This document shows, in pieces, positions 10,721 through 21,047 of a DNA stretch of 64,000 bases. The stretch comes from Isoetes taiwanensis (Eukaryota; Streptophyta; Lycopodiopsida; Isoetales; Isoetaceae). Where the stretch lies: the NCBI GenBank assembly GCA_021234155.1, contig JAJEKV010000045.1, positions 6,414,406-6,478,405 of the forward strand, given 5' to 3'. The notes below the pieces were generated by a model, which did no database searches, was not told the origin of the DNA, and saw only the letters and a list, made by a program, of their open reading frames with translations. Within the stretch, counting starts at the first letter, position 1. The number at the start of each line of letters is the position of its first letter. The translations under genes were made by a program, and so were the position numbers.

Positions 10721-10888
10721 TTCTTCATCCTAACTCTTTTTTTTTTTTTTTATCGCCTGGAGCTGCCTAATCACGCTTCTTGGAAGTCTGTATTTGATCT
10801 TCTTTGAAGCTCTTTGGTTAGATCGTCTTGCTTTTCTTTAATCCCAAATGATGCTAACTATAATAATAGAATAGAATAGAATAGAATA

Positions 10889-11107
10889 CATTAATGTCCC
10901 TTGTGCCGTAAGGCCCCTGGACTTGTGTAGCATGGGCGAGCTCCCTAAAAAAGGGTGCTACTAGCACATCACGCTGTTATAATGTAGCCTTTTCCTGAGG
11001 CTGACTTTTTTCTTTAATACCAAAGATCCCGCTTTATCTCCGGCTTCTTGGCCGCGGTGCGATGATCGTCGTTATCGACGACTTTTAGCTGAGCAATTTG
11101 TGTGAGG
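10889..11107 (-). other. LINE B 3' untranslated region
   Basis: Non-coding stretch between the LINE B stop and its tail. In the minus sense it ends with 'ggggccttacggcacaaggg' and 'acattaatgta' before the tail, the counterpart of the LINE A end but from a different subfamily. Confidence 0.6.
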
Positions 11108-11725
11108 CTATATGACCCGCTTTGTACAGATCATATTACAAGCCCTCTCTCGCTTTGTGTTCTTCTCGGGTGCGGTGGGCTTCTTCTTTGGATCGCGTCG
11201 CGGATCCCGTAATGATTCGTCATCGTCATCGGCACGTGGACTGGTTCCCCACCTTATATTTTCAGACTGTCCCGATGTCTCCGGTAGACCTGGATAGTCA
11301 TTAAGCATATGATTCTCATCCTCTATTCTCCCCGTCACATATTCCGCATATCCCCGCCCCTCCTTGTCTACCCCTCTCCATCTGTCTTTTTCGATTCTTA
11401 GGTCATGACTTCCCATCCTGAATCTGACCAGGATGTCCCTTCTGTTTTTCCCCAATGTGTTATCTCGGTATATCTGGTGTCCTATTTGTTGTCCTGGGTT
11501 AAAAACTTGTACGAGCCAGTCTGTCTTGGGTCCTGTGTGTCTTTGCAGCCATGCTCTTGTCGCTATGTCTGTCCACTCCTCATTCCACTGCCCCTCTTCT
11601 ATTAGGTCACTCAGGTTTAATCCCATCTGTCTGGTCCATGTTGCCACATCTTTAAACCATCCAGTGTTTTTGAGGATGTGTGATTTTGCTGATTCGGTGA
11701 TTGCGATGCTGGACAGTTTCCCTTG
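11108..11725 (-). CDS. LINE B protein, C-terminal part
   Basis: It continues the LINE B polyprotein after the MITE. In the minus sense it reads 'KGKLSSIAITESAKSHILKN', then WFKDVATWTRQMGLNLSDLI, 'FRMGSHDLRIEKDRW' and EGRGYAEYVTGRIEDENHML. The RIEKDRW...C/Y..C..G.IEDE.H pattern corresponds to the terminal Cys-rich block of LINE A, although one Cys appears replaced by Tyr. It ends with a Lys/Arg/Pro-rich tail and a stop at 11108. Confidence 0.75.
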   Translation of the reverse strand, partial: QGKLSSIAITESAKSHILKNTGWFKDVATWTRQMGLNLSDLIEEGQWNEEWTDIATRAWLQRHTGPKTDWLVQVFNPGQQIGHQIYRDNTLGKNRRDILVRFRMGSHDLRIEKDRWRGVDKEGRGYAEYVTGRIEDENHMLNDYPGLPETSGQSENIRWGTSPRADDDDESLRDPRRDPKKKPTAPEKNTKRERACNMICTKRVI

Positions 11726-12046
11726 GGTGAAAGCATGCTACGGTGTACCACTTTTGGAACCCTCAGAAGTACCTGCACTAGGTACTTTTAAAACTGGTAC
11801 TTTCTGTTTTTTCTTTCTATAAAAATCAGTCAAAAAAATTCAAAATAAAAGTCAATAACATGTCAATCTATAGTATTAAGAAGATTACAATACTATTAGA
11901 CATTAACATCAATCAATCAACCTTAAACTTATTGTTTTTTGAGACATTTATGGAAGTTCCTAGTACCTACCACTGGGTACTTTTTTGGGTAGTTTTGCAC
12001 TCCCTAAAAAGTACTTTAGATGGTACACCGTAGCATGCTTTCACCC
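11726..12046. mobile_element. MITE 1, GGGTRAAAGCATG family
   Basis: 321-bp insert in LINE B with inverted ends 'GGTGAAAGCATGCTACGGTG' at the left and the same inverted at the right. CTTG at 11722-11725 and 12047-12050 is the 4-bp target duplication, with one G of the left end merged into it. Further inward, words such as 'gtaccacttttggaaccctc' and 'gtacttt...' form subterminal repeats. It is non-coding. It shares its ends with MITE 2, MITE 3 and the 9.2-kb element at 23001-32223, which could have supplied the transposase. Confidence 0.9.
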
Positions 12047-13455
12047 CTTGTATGTCCCCTGCATTGTCTCTGAGCAGGTACCTCATGGTTCTCTCCCATG
12101 CTCTCACCTCCATCGGCTTTTGCCCTGTTTCGAGGACCATGATTGTCAGCGGCGTGTTTGTCCTTACCCTGAATTCCTGTCTGTGCCATTGTCTAAGAAT
12201 CCCTTCTTGCTTTTCCCAATTTCTTTCTGTTAAACCTGGTCCCCATGCTTCTGCTCCGTATAACTGAGTAGTGGCTACCGCTGCACTAAATAGGTAACAT
12301 TTGATGTCCCAATCAGTTATTCTGCTTCTGTTACAGAAGTTTTTCATGTTAAAGTAGCTTCCTATAGCTGATTGGAATCTGGCGTTAGCTCCCTTGGCCC
12401 ATTTCCCTGTGCCATGCGCATCATAACCTAGATATCTGTATTCTGTTGCTTCCTCTATCTCTTTTTCTTTATATCTGAAAGGTTTATGCTTGTTCTTGTG
12501 TCCAAAGATGACTATCTTAGTTTTTGCTAGATTCACTGTCAGCCCCGTCTCCTCACAGAACTGTTCTAGAATTTTGAGCAGTCTGTGCATCCCCTTGTTT
12601 TTTGTTGCCATCATACTGAGATCATCCGCATATAGCATTATTGGTACCTTCGTGTCTCCTAGTGTGGGGGCATATTCGTCCCCTTGCTGTTCTGCTATGT
12701 ATCCCTGTAGCGCATCTATGTATATACCAAACAGAGTTGGGGATAACGGACATCCCTGCTTTACACCAGTGTCACAGACTATCGGCTGTCCCTCCTTTTC
12801 CATCTTAGCGTACACCTTGTGGTATAGTCTTGCGATCGATCCTACCATATTTATCGGGGCTTGCATGTCCATCAGTCTTTTTAACAGCTTCTCTCTCGGG
12901 ACTGTATCAAATGCTTTTCTGAAATCTACAAAGCAGCAGATTATTTTTCTCCCCTGCACTTTGTTATGCTCTATTAATATCCGAAGAGTCACGAGATGGT
13001 CTGTGGTTGAGTGTTCCGGTCTGAACCCTGCTTGCCCTTGTGCTCTCATATTTCCTTCTTCTGCCCATTTCTTTAGTTTGTTATCCAGAACCTTTCCAAA
13101 CCATTTTGCGAAAATCGAGCTTACCATTATCGTCCTATAGTTTCCTGGGTCTCTTTTATTTCCTGCCTTATGTAGGGGTATGACTCTGTTGTATGTCCAT
13201 CTGTCTGGAAGTCCTGTATATATGATGCCATTGAAAATGTCTGTAACCTGTCTACCAATTTCTGTCTCTGCACACTTCAGCAGTTCCATGGTCAGGTCGT
13301 ATAAGTCTGGTGCTTTATGGTTAGCCATCCTGTTTAGGGCTAGCATTACTTCTAGCATGTTGAAGCATGGTTTGTCCGGGTCATGCTGCATTGGTATTGG
13401 CACCGGGGGTGCCCCCGTCTTGTATAATTTGTCCAGGTAACTCTCCCATAATAAT
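12047..13455 (-). CDS. LINE B reverse transcriptase
   Basis: This is the polymerase of a LINE. The open frame extends from the truncation at about 13455. Blocks in order: 'NHKAPDLYDLTMELLKCAE', 'WTYNRVIPLHKAGNKRDPGN' with YRTIMVSS, 'AQGQAGFRPEHSTTDHLVTL', CCFVDFRKAFDTVPREKLL, 'GVKQGCPLSPTLFGIYID', the catalytic box MLYADDLSMMATKN (YADD), 'TVNLAKTKIVIFGHKNK' and a YLGYD block. All RT motifs and catalytic aspartates are present and uninterrupted. Missing are the endonuclease and N-terminal regions, because of 5' truncation. The frame runs into the MITE at its C-terminal side. Confidence 0.9.
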
Positions 13456-13923
13456 GATCTTTATATCCAGGTTTTCTTAATATTTTTGTAATCTATGTAT
13501 TGGCAGTGGAAGAAATCAAGAAGAAAAATTGAATCCTAGGTTGGTCGTTTATATATGCACTAGAAACGCCTTGGTCTTCTTTCATTACGCTAGTTGCTAT
13601 TCCAATGCTGGTTTTGCAATAGCTAGAGTCGGCTAGAAATTTGGGGGAGCACATAGATGCGATAGGAATCTTCTTTCTATTGTAGGTAATTTTTATTGGT
13701 TTCCATTATTTGTTTGCTTGGACAAGGATAAGCCTGGAAAGTTGCATATGTTTCTTGTAGAGTTGTATCTGTTTGCAAGCTTTGTTAGAACAAAAGGCAA
13801 GCCCATCTTTTCCCATTAAAATAAACTTCCTTCCTTCCTTCCTTCCTTTTCCCATTAAAGTGAATGTAGAAACATCAGCGAAGATGCCTGTGATGCAACT
13901 CTGTAGTTCATTGAAGTTTGAAA
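13456..13923. other. Non-coding, short CTTC microsatellite
   Basis: No gene is seen. A (CTTC)n run of five to six units lies at about 13828-13850. The rest is AT-rich and featureless. Confidence 0.5.
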
Positions 13924-14272
13924 AGCTTTGTTAATAATTTGATGGTGAAACTCTATTGCTAAGTTTCAATGTGTGCCTTTGCAACTAGCAAAAGAATTGC
14001 AGCTTCTCAGTTCTTCTGTAATTGTATATGGTTACTAAAATGACTCCTTTTGCAGTGAAATGCATAATGATGGAGAAGAAATGCTACTAAAATGGTCATT
14101 GCAAATTTTGCTATTGTGATTGTTCGGTTGATGGTATGTTACATTTGTTACCTATTATAACTATATTTTAGACCTTTCAAAACTAACAGAAGGTATCTAG
14201 AATGTCTAATAAGTGAATACTAATTTTTAGTAAAAACAAGCCCAATATACTTTCCAAGAATCTGTATGAGAT
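13924..14272 (+). repeat. Degenerate direct repeat, copy 1
   Basis: Runs from 'aagctttgttaataatttga' to the 'cccaatatactttccaagaa' phrase. The same order of phrases recurs at 14506-14862. Shared words include 'gcaaattttgctattg', 'ttgatggta', 'catattttagac' and 'cccaat.tgctt'. The copies are well diverged with many indels. The origin is not recognised; it may be an old duplicated transposon or intron-like sequence. Confidence 0.6.
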
Positions 14273-14505
14273 AATTCTTTTAGATGCCATTCTTTCGTAG
14301 GTAGTTGGAATATTCGCTAGGAGAATAAGAACAATGTACTGCATTTTAACAGTCTTGACTTCTTTATTTAAATAAATAACATAATAATATGCAATTCATG
14401 TTGGTGGCATCATTCTTGGACTAAAAGCTAGAAGGGCAAAATCACTCATTTATTTGACATAGAATGGAAAATCGTAGATTGCTATGGAGAGTTTCTTTCA
14501 TAAAG

Positions 14506-14862
14506 CTTTGTTAAAAATGTGATAGTTCAAGTTTTTGCAAGTTTTAATGTCTGTCTTTGCAATTATAGACTAGCAAGAGCTCTTCTTTTCTCAGTTTACT
14601 TTTTATTAACTGTAAATTGTGGTTACTGAAATTGCTCCTTATATACTACATGCATGCTAATGTAAAAGAATGGTGCTGGAACAGTCATTGCAAATTTTTT
14701 CTATTGAATTCGTCCAACTGATGGTAAGCTATATTTTGTGCCTGTTAGTCATATTTTAGACTAGAACTTCTTATTATTGAATACTTGACGAATGTGAACA
14801 ATTTTGAAGTAAAATCATACCCAATGTGCTTTACAAAATCTTAATAAGCTAATCTTTGTTTC
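14506..14862 (+). repeat. Degenerate direct repeat, copy 2
   Basis: Second copy of the repeat described at 13924-14272, offset by about 582 bp. It starts 'aagctttgttaaaaatgtga' and ends near 'cccaatgtgctttacaaaat'. The 14273-14505 interval lies between the copies and holds nothing recognisable. Confidence 0.6.
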
Positions 14863-15015
14863 TAAAATGATGAATGGATCTCATATATCTCATTTTAGCC
14901 TAGTAACTATGGTCTTATAATGCAAAGACTGCTAACATTTGCTTGCCGTTGTGGAAAAACAAAAAAAGTTTCATCCCAAAAGACCCTGCAGCATCTATAT
15001 CCCTTTCTTTTCATA

Positions 15016-15190
15016 TGCTATCTACTGCCATTTCGATAAGCAAAAAGCAATGACAAAAGATGAAAAAACAAAAAACCATCTCTGCATAAACAATGTTGCA
15101 ATGCTATCTACTGCCATTTCAATTTAAGCAAAAGGCAATGACAAAAGATGGAAAAACAAAAAACCATCTCTGCATAAACAATGTTGCAAA
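15016..15190. repeat. Approx. 85-bp tandem duplication
   Basis: The phrase 'tgctatctactgccatttc' occurs at about 15016 and 15101, each followed by 'aagcaaaa.gcaatgacaaaa', 'gatg.aaaaacaaaaaacc' and 'atctctgcataaacaatg'. The two units are nearly identical, hence a recent local duplication. Confidence 0.85.
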
Positions 15191-15381
15191 ATCTTCTCGA
15201 GCATACCAAATACCGCACCTATGTTATGCAAAAGCTAGATTCCCAATGCATATTAATACATAGCATGTCTGATCCTTTCTGCAATGATAATGAGAATTTG
15301 GATCTGCATGGTGCTTCTCTATGTCAAATAACTACTGCAAGAAAACACACCTGATCAGTTTAAAATCTTAACGAAAAAGAA

Positions 15382-16109
15382 TTACAAGTACATAAAGGAC
15401 CAAGCAGATGCATAATTAAAAAATAAAACAAAGACCTCAATCAGAGCTCCAAATTTGAGACAAGCTGATGTCAATGTAATATCTATCATCCTCCCCGTCT
15501 TCAGCATAAGTAGTAGCAGCTTGCCTTGCAAGGTGTTACCACTCTTGTCACCTACTTTATTATCTTTTAAGCTGCCCATTGTCCAGGAACTACGTCAAAT
15601 ATAACTAACAACTCATTCATCATATTAAAAGGGCAACAATATCCGTGTTATAGGAGGAGAACCGGAATGCAAAGTGTTGAAAGACAGAACCCCTTTGGGA
15701 AAACCCACATTCCGAAAGGCATCTCGGCCATCTTGGCCATCCATTTGATCGAATGGCCAAGCAAATGGAGGGACGTCAAGCAAAGCAGAGTATGCTAGAA
15801 GTAGAAGGTGGTCCATGTCTTTCTTTCCTAACTGCCCATGGAAGAATTTTTTCACACAAACATTATTTTCCATGAATCTGCTTTGTCTTGCTATCTCTGA
15901 TCCAACACAATTTTTGCATATAAAAAGCATAAGGAACACCAAGGGAAATGATGCGTTGCCACGGAGTATTCATCTGACAAAAAAGAAACCTTGATTAATA
16001 GAAATGTTTGAAAAACAAAAAGCACTAGTAAGAGTTTCGAGAGCCACCAGAGTTTGAAAGATCGACTAGCTAAGTTCGGAATTAAGCCTGATGCACTCTC
16101 ATCAAACAT
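15382..16109 (-). CDS. Possible exons of an unidentified protein
   Basis: Three minus-strand open stretches lie close together (about 16109-15891, 15942-15625 and 15579-15382), and the middle one reads like real protein: 'KKDMDHLLLLAYSALLDVPP' and FAWPFDQMDGQDGRDAF. The third contains 'GNTLQGKLLLLMLKTGR'. They could be exons of one gene, but I cannot define convincing splice sites and do not recognise the family. No transposon motif is present. This is the best candidate for host coding sequence in the first half of the window, at low confidence. Confidence 0.3.
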
Positions 16110-17229
16110 GAAACACCGATAAAACTACCTTTTACCATCTCAATTCAATCTAGACCGTCCACCCAAAAAAAAAAAATCAATGGTCGAAGTGCTTGCACAA
16201 AAAAAACCGGTAAATCAATGATTCCAAATACATATCAAAATATGCTCACAAAAATCAACATGAGGGCTCTTTAGCACAAGTTATCATCTTATTTTGGCTT
16301 TAGTTTTATAGAAATATTAATTAGTCCTCTCCAAAGCATTTTAAACTGGCACTTATCACTAAAATGCAGAATACTTGGGTCAATGTTGCATTTAACGAGA
16401 AAAAAGGCTATGTAATGTGATTTTATTCCACAATAAGATATTATTATACCTTCTCTGATGCTCTTAGTACACATCTATGTATTATTAACAAATGTTACAA
16501 AAAAAATGGAAATCACACCCTGATAAAACGTAAAAGAAAAAAAGGGGAGGAGTTACGCCTAACATTGCCATCCACAAGTGGATGCACCAACCATTATGTT
16601 CTTTTGTTAACACCATTGCAATTGTTCCTAGACATTTGAGGTACTAGCCACACACATGAGGCTTTTATGTCCAACATTGCCGCATACACATTCCTAGACA
16701 TTCGAGGCGGTAGCCATAGCATACGAAATCCGCCCATTGTAAATTAAATTTGACGGAGGGCCGAGATATGCTCTCTAATCTGATGTGGAGATTGCTCTAA
16801 ACTTTTTTTTGGATGTTGGCTCCTTAAAACTCCATTCCTCGCCCTCATATCCGTTCCTAAGGAAAGTGATTAAACATTGTAAAACCTTGAGAGAATGCAA
16901 TGTAGCTAGTCATCTACTTCTTATTCCATGGATCCTTTCATGCATTTACATTAGAAACGCTGAACTTAAGCTTATGGGTACTTTGACATAATCCAGGGTC
17001 ATAAACATTTGCACAAATTCCAACATTAATATTCCTTAGTTTTTTTACACCAATCCAACGTTTGCCTTCAATTTATACCTATCAAAAATCCAAGCAATGC
17101 TAGGCACTTTTTCTAGTAGCACAATAATACACCCTAGAGAAGAAAGATTCGCACAGTGTAGTTTCCAATAAGTGGTATAAACAAAAAGTAGGATAATATA
17201 ACAACTTGAGCATTCACACGAGCAAATCT
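16110..17229. other. No gene recognised
   Basis: AT-rich sequence with a weak internal repetition of 'cctagacatt.gaggc..tagcca' at about 16630 and 16690. It may include decayed upstream parts of copia B, but no gag, protease or integrase motif can be read. Confidence 0.45.
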
Positions 17230-17271
17230 TAGAAATTATGGATGATCTGGTTTTGTCAAAAACATTTGATG
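17230..17271 (+). pseudogene. Copia B fragment upstream of the copia A insertion
   Basis: Forty-two bases that read 'MDDLVLSKTFD' in the frame that continues after copia A as 'DVIECGDKDKWLEAMEDELN' at 32866. This is the start of the copia reverse transcriptase region, where a 'xxxxDKWxxAMxxEL' block is usual. The last five bases, TGATG, are the copy of the target duplicated by copia A. Confidence 0.6.
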
Positions 17272-17970
17272 TGTAAGATATTTGTTAACCCAATGAAATC
17301 AACCAGATATTTGTTCTACTCAATAATCATTGATCACAAGACATTATGAACTTCATGGAAATAAAACCATGGAACCTTTAACTCTTCATAATTTCAATCA
17401 AGTGAATTACCATATCTTACAAGGCAGTGGTTATGATTGAATATATTCTAACCATACAAAATATCCCACAATTTTATACAGACCTCGATCCTTCAGATTT
17501 AGGTAAACGACTCCGAACCACTGTATCCAGTTATTCATCTTCAATTTTACTTATAGCCTTCAGTCCGGCCGTCTGGCCTAACCGACAGCCTACAATCATT
17601 CCCAGAGTGCAGATTGCCTTCATGGCATTGGACCGAGAATTCGAATCTCGGTTCCCTCCCGAAATAGTTGACCTATTGTCAACTTTCTGTATATATAATT
17701 TATACAATTCCAATGGTTCAATATTTACATAACTCCAATGGTCACCATAGTAAATAAACCTTTAGGTTTAAGTTCACCATGGCTATTCACATTGGTTAAT
17801 TGCACTGTGCTCATTTTTCCTGCTTAATCAAACTCTGTCACCTTATAATGTGATCAACTCTGACCATATAACCTTTTACCATAATGTTTTCATCTTCAAC
17901 TGCACAGGTATTAATCCTGGTCTGTGTCTCAGCAACTCACATTAAATTTGATATGAACAAATACTTCACA
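17272..17970 (-). repeat. Copia A 3' LTR
   Basis: 699 bp, starting TGTAAGATATTTGTTAACCC on the plus strand and ending '...atacttcaca'. This copy has the uninterrupted 'cattatgaacttcatggaaa' at about 17344-17363. It is therefore an empty-site control for the 9.2-kb transposon, which split the same sequence in the 5' LTR and duplicated ACTT. Confidence 0.95.
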
Positions 17971-17982
17971 TTCCCCTTTTCA
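17971..17982 (-). other. Copia A polypurine tract
   Basis: In the minus sense AAAAGGGGAA directly abuts the TG of the 3' LTR. This is the plus-strand priming site of reverse transcription. Confidence 0.85.
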
Positions 17983-17984
17983 TA

Positions 17985-18199
17985 TCACAATTTTATAATG
18001 TCCTGAAAGTTCATCATTTCAGCCAGTCTTTTAAATCTTTTCCAACCTAATGCTTTAGTTAGAATGTCTGCTATTTGATCACCTGTATGTATGTAAGTCA
18101 GTTGAATATGCCCTTTACTTACCATATCTCGAATATAGTGCATTTCCATCTCAATGTGCTTTGTCCTCTCATGTAGAACAGGGTTCTTGGTCATTGCAA
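17985..18199 (-). pseudogene. Copia A RNase H C-terminus
   Basis: In the minus sense it reads MTKNPVLHERTKHIEMEMHY, then IRDMVSKGHIQLTYIHT and 'DQIADILTKALGWKRF'. This is the conserved end of copia RNase H (HxRTKHI, DI.TKAL). It is separated from the rest of the domain only by MITE 2, and the frame joins when the MITE and one GCAA copy are disregarded. Confidence 0.9.
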
Positions 18200-18521
18200 G
18201 GGTGAAAGCATGCTAGGGTGTACCATCTAAAGTTCTTTTTAGGGAGTGCAAAACTACCCAAAAAAGTACCCAACACTGGGTACTAGGAACTTGCATAAAT
18301 GTCTCAATAAACAATAAGTTTGAGAGTTGATTCATTAATTTTAATCTCTAATAGTATTGTTATCCTCTAATACTATAGATTGACATGTTATTGACCTTCA
18401 ATTCAAAAGTTTTGAATTGATTTTAATAGGAAGAAACAACAGAAAGTACCAGTTTTAAAAGTACCCAGTGAAGGTACTTTTGAGGGTTCCAAAAGTGGTA
18501 CACCGTAGCATGCTTTCACCC
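18200..18521. mobile_element. MITE 2, GGGTRAAAGCATG family
   Basis: 322 bp with inverted ends 'GGGTGAAAGCATGCTAGGGT' and, on the right, 'GGGTGAAAGCATGCTACGGT' (inverted). Target duplication GCAA at 18196-18199 and 18522-18525. Inside, 'accatctaaagt' with 'agtaccc' words at one side and 'gtggtacacc' at the other match MITE 1 in inverse orientation. It has inserted in copia A RNase H. Confidence 0.95.
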
Positions 18522-19843
18522 GCAATACAACTTTGATTATCACAGAAGAGTTGTGTGCTGCCATTTTGAGTGATTCCCATTTCATTTAACAATCTTCTAC
18601 ACCATATAATTTCCTTAGCTGCAAGTGTAGTAGCTGCATACTCAGATTCAGCAGTTGATAATGCAATTGAGGATTGTTTTTTGCTTCTCCAGCTCACTGG
18701 TCCTCCTCCAAGCATTAAAATATATCCAGATGTAGACTTCCTCTCGTCTACATCTCCACACCAGTCTGCATCCGTGTAACATTTTAGTTCTAGTTCTTTT
18801 GTACTGTATGTTATCCCTGTGGTTCTCGTCCCCTTCAAGTATCTAAGTACCTTCTTTGCTGCTAGCCAGTGCTCAAAACCTGGGTTATTATTATATCTGC
18901 TTAAAACATTTACAATAAATGCTATGTCTGGTCTAGTATTGTTGGCTATAAACAGTAGACTTCCTATTAGCTGTCTATAAGGAAATTTCTTCATTTCCTC
19001 AGCTTCATTCACTGTTTGTGGACACATGTTTTTTGAGAGTTTGCAACCTGGGAGTATAGGAGCTTTTACTGCATTACAATCTTGCATATTGAATTTTCCC
19101 AACACTGAATCAATATACTTGGTTTGACATAAAGAGATTGACATGTTTTCCCTATCTCTTCTCACTTCTACTCCAAGGTATTGTGATAATTCACCAAGGT
19201 CTGACAGTTTGTACCTTCCTTTCAACATTTGTTTGCAGGTTTTCATAAACTCTGAATTATTCGAAGCTAACACACAATCATCTACATAAATTGCCATTAT
19301 GCAAAAATTCTGTTCCTCTCTCAGTACATATACATTTCCATCATTCATTAATTTTATGAACCCTTGCTCTTTCAAAAAATCGTTTATGCATGAATACCAC
19401 TCCCTTGGTGATTGCTTTAGGCCATAAACTGCCTTTTTCAGCTTCCACACCTTTCCAATACCCTTCTCAAAGCCCTGAGCTTGCTCCATGTATACTTCTT
19501 CTTTTAGATCAGCATTCAAAAAAGCTGTACATACATCCATGTGATGTAGTTCTAAATTTAGAGCGTTTGAAGTTGCAATAATCATTCTAATACTTGCAAG
19601 TTTAACCACTGGTGAATATGTCTCTTCATAATCTATGCCTTGCTTTTGAGAATAGCCTTGGGCAACCAATCTTGCTTTATATTTTGGTGTTCCATCTGCA
19701 TTGACTTTGAGCTTGTACACCCATTTATTTCCTATTGTGTGTTTCCCCTTTGGCAGATCCACTATCTCATAAGTTCCTGTCCTATCAAATGATTCCATTT
19801 CTTCTACCATGGCCTTTTTCCACTTAAAACCTTCTATTCCACT
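18522..19843 (-). pseudogene. Copia A reverse transcriptase and RNase H
   Basis: Copies element RNA into DNA. In the minus sense the blocks are 'MVEEMESFDRTGTYEIVDLP', 'NKWVYKLKVNADGTPKYKAR' with LVAQGYSQK, 'HHMDVCTAFLNADLKEEVYM', 'KAVYGLKQSPREWY' and the catalytic 'AIYVDDCVLASNN' (YVDD), then RNase H blocks 'CYTDADWCGD' and 'STSGYILMLGGGPVSWRSKK'. The frame is open across the segment. MITE 3 cuts it on the N-terminal side and MITE 2 on the C-terminal side, in 'FCDNQSCIA'. Confidence 0.95.
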
Positions 19844-19847
19844 GATT

Positions 19848-20168
19848 GGGTAAAAGCATGTTAGGGTGTCCCTTAAAAAGTATTATTTAGTGACCAAAAA
19901 AGTACCTAAAAAGGTACCCAGGACTGGGTACTGGGTACCTGTGTAATATCCCAATAAAAGGTACATTCTAGAACTTTTATATATATTTTGGTCTCCGATA
20001 GCATTATCTTTATCTTAAGTTTGAATATTAATGCGTCCTTGACTTGTATTTTGGACATTTGTACTAGTTTTAATGAAACTAAAAATGAGAAAGTACCCAG
20101 TTCTGAAGTACCTAGTGTATGTACTTTTGCAGGTTCCAAAAGTGGTACACCCTAACATGCTTTTACCC
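19848..20168. mobile_element. MITE 3, GGGTRAAAGCATG family
   Basis: 321 bp with inverted ends 'GGGTAAAAGCATGTTAGGGT'. Target duplication GATT at 19844-19847 and 20169-20172. It uses GGGTAAAAG ends like the 9.2-kb element, whereas MITEs 1 and 2 use GGGTGAAAG, so it is a separate subfamily. It has inserted in copia A between integrase and RT. Confidence 0.95.
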
Positions 20169-20172
20169 GATT

Positions 20173-21047
20173 GCATCTTCAAAACTTTCTGGAACACCAG
20201 TTTGCACCACCATTAAGGCTTCATCTGCATTTAGCCTTGTATTTGACAATCTCACACTTTTCCCATCTGGTTTTCTGCCATAACCTGTCATGTCTAAGTT
20301 CAATTCATCTCTAAGTCTTTCACCCTCTGTTTTCCTTCCTTTACTTTCTTTGTCCCCAGTCATTTCATAATTCTCACCATTCAATCCTGATGTAGCATCA
20401 TTCATGTTTATATCCATATCCCCTTCACTTTCTGAACCTTCTGAATCAGAGTTTTCCATTGTATTTGTGTCCTCTTCTTCTCTAATTTCATGTTCCTGAG
20501 ATTTTGAATTTCTGTCAGAATTTTCAGCAAGTTTATTTTCTTTTCTTTCTCCATTGTCAACAAATGGTCTATATAAGACATTCTCTACAAAAATCACATC
20601 CCTGCTTATCATGACATTTTTCTTCAAAGGATTATACATCCTATAACCTTTGGAGTTTTCATCATAACCTACCAAGTATGTGATAATGGATCTGTCATCC
20701 AATTTTCTTCTCAACTCTTGAGGAATGTGGGTATATCCTAAGCATCCAAACACTTTGAATTTCTCATAACAAGGTAATTTTCCTGACCACATTTATTCAG
20801 GACATTTTCCTTCTATACTCACTGATGGTAAAGTATTTTGTATCACAACTGCAGTTTTCACCACTTCTTCCCACAAGAAATTTGGAAGTCCAGAATGCTT
20901 AAGCATTGATCTAGTAGCATTTAGAATGGATTTGTTTTTCCTCTCAGCAACACCATTTTGCTGAGGGGTATAACTGCATGTATATTGCCTCTTTATGCCC
21001 CTATCTATGCAATATTTTTTAAATTTGAAAGAAAGGTACTCACCTCC
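20173..21047 (-). pseudogene. Copia A integrase C-terminal part and linker
   Basis: In the minus sense the integrase core continues with 'YTPQQNGVAERKNKSILNAT' (conserved QQNGVAER with the catalytic Glu) and 'LPNFLWEEVVKTAV'. After a stop it reads MWSGKLPCYEKFKVFGCLGY and an acidic Ser/Glu/Asn linker to FEDAI. Two in-frame stops are visible, one after 'CVRSD' (21045-21047) and one after 'KCPE' near 20793. Both could be single transitions in CGA- or GAA/CAA-like codons. Confidence 0.85.

Larger units (their letters stand above)
4981..10737 (+). mobile_element. LINE A (non-LTR retrotransposon), 5'-truncated, with target-site duplication
   Basis: The LINE runs from 4998 to 10720 and is bounded by the 17-bp direct repeat TTCTTCATCCTAACTCT at 4981-4997 and 10721-10737. 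It starts inside the reverse transcriptase domain, so the 5' part was never copied. Its 3' end has an untranslated region, a hairpin phrase and a (TTCTA)n tail at about 10695-10720. The body is split by a 213-bp hAT-like MITE and a 3.8-kb LTR element. The boundary call is strong because the duplication and tail agree. The coding region is broken. Confidence 0.85.
10862..13455 (-). mobile_element. LINE B (non-LTR retrotransposon), 5'-truncated
   Basis: The element is inverted. Its (TTCTA)n tail reads as AATAG units at 10863-10888, and its protein is read leftward from about 13455. A 321-bp MITE at 11726-12046 interrupts it. If the MITE and one copy of its 4-bp duplication are ignored, the coding frame runs through without a stop from the 5' truncation to 11108, so this copy was coding-competent from the RT domain onward when the MITE landed. 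The target duplication was not resolved. Confidence 0.8.

Noticed and set aside
13829-13850. Functional regulatory element
   Set aside because: A simple CTTC microsatellite without other support.
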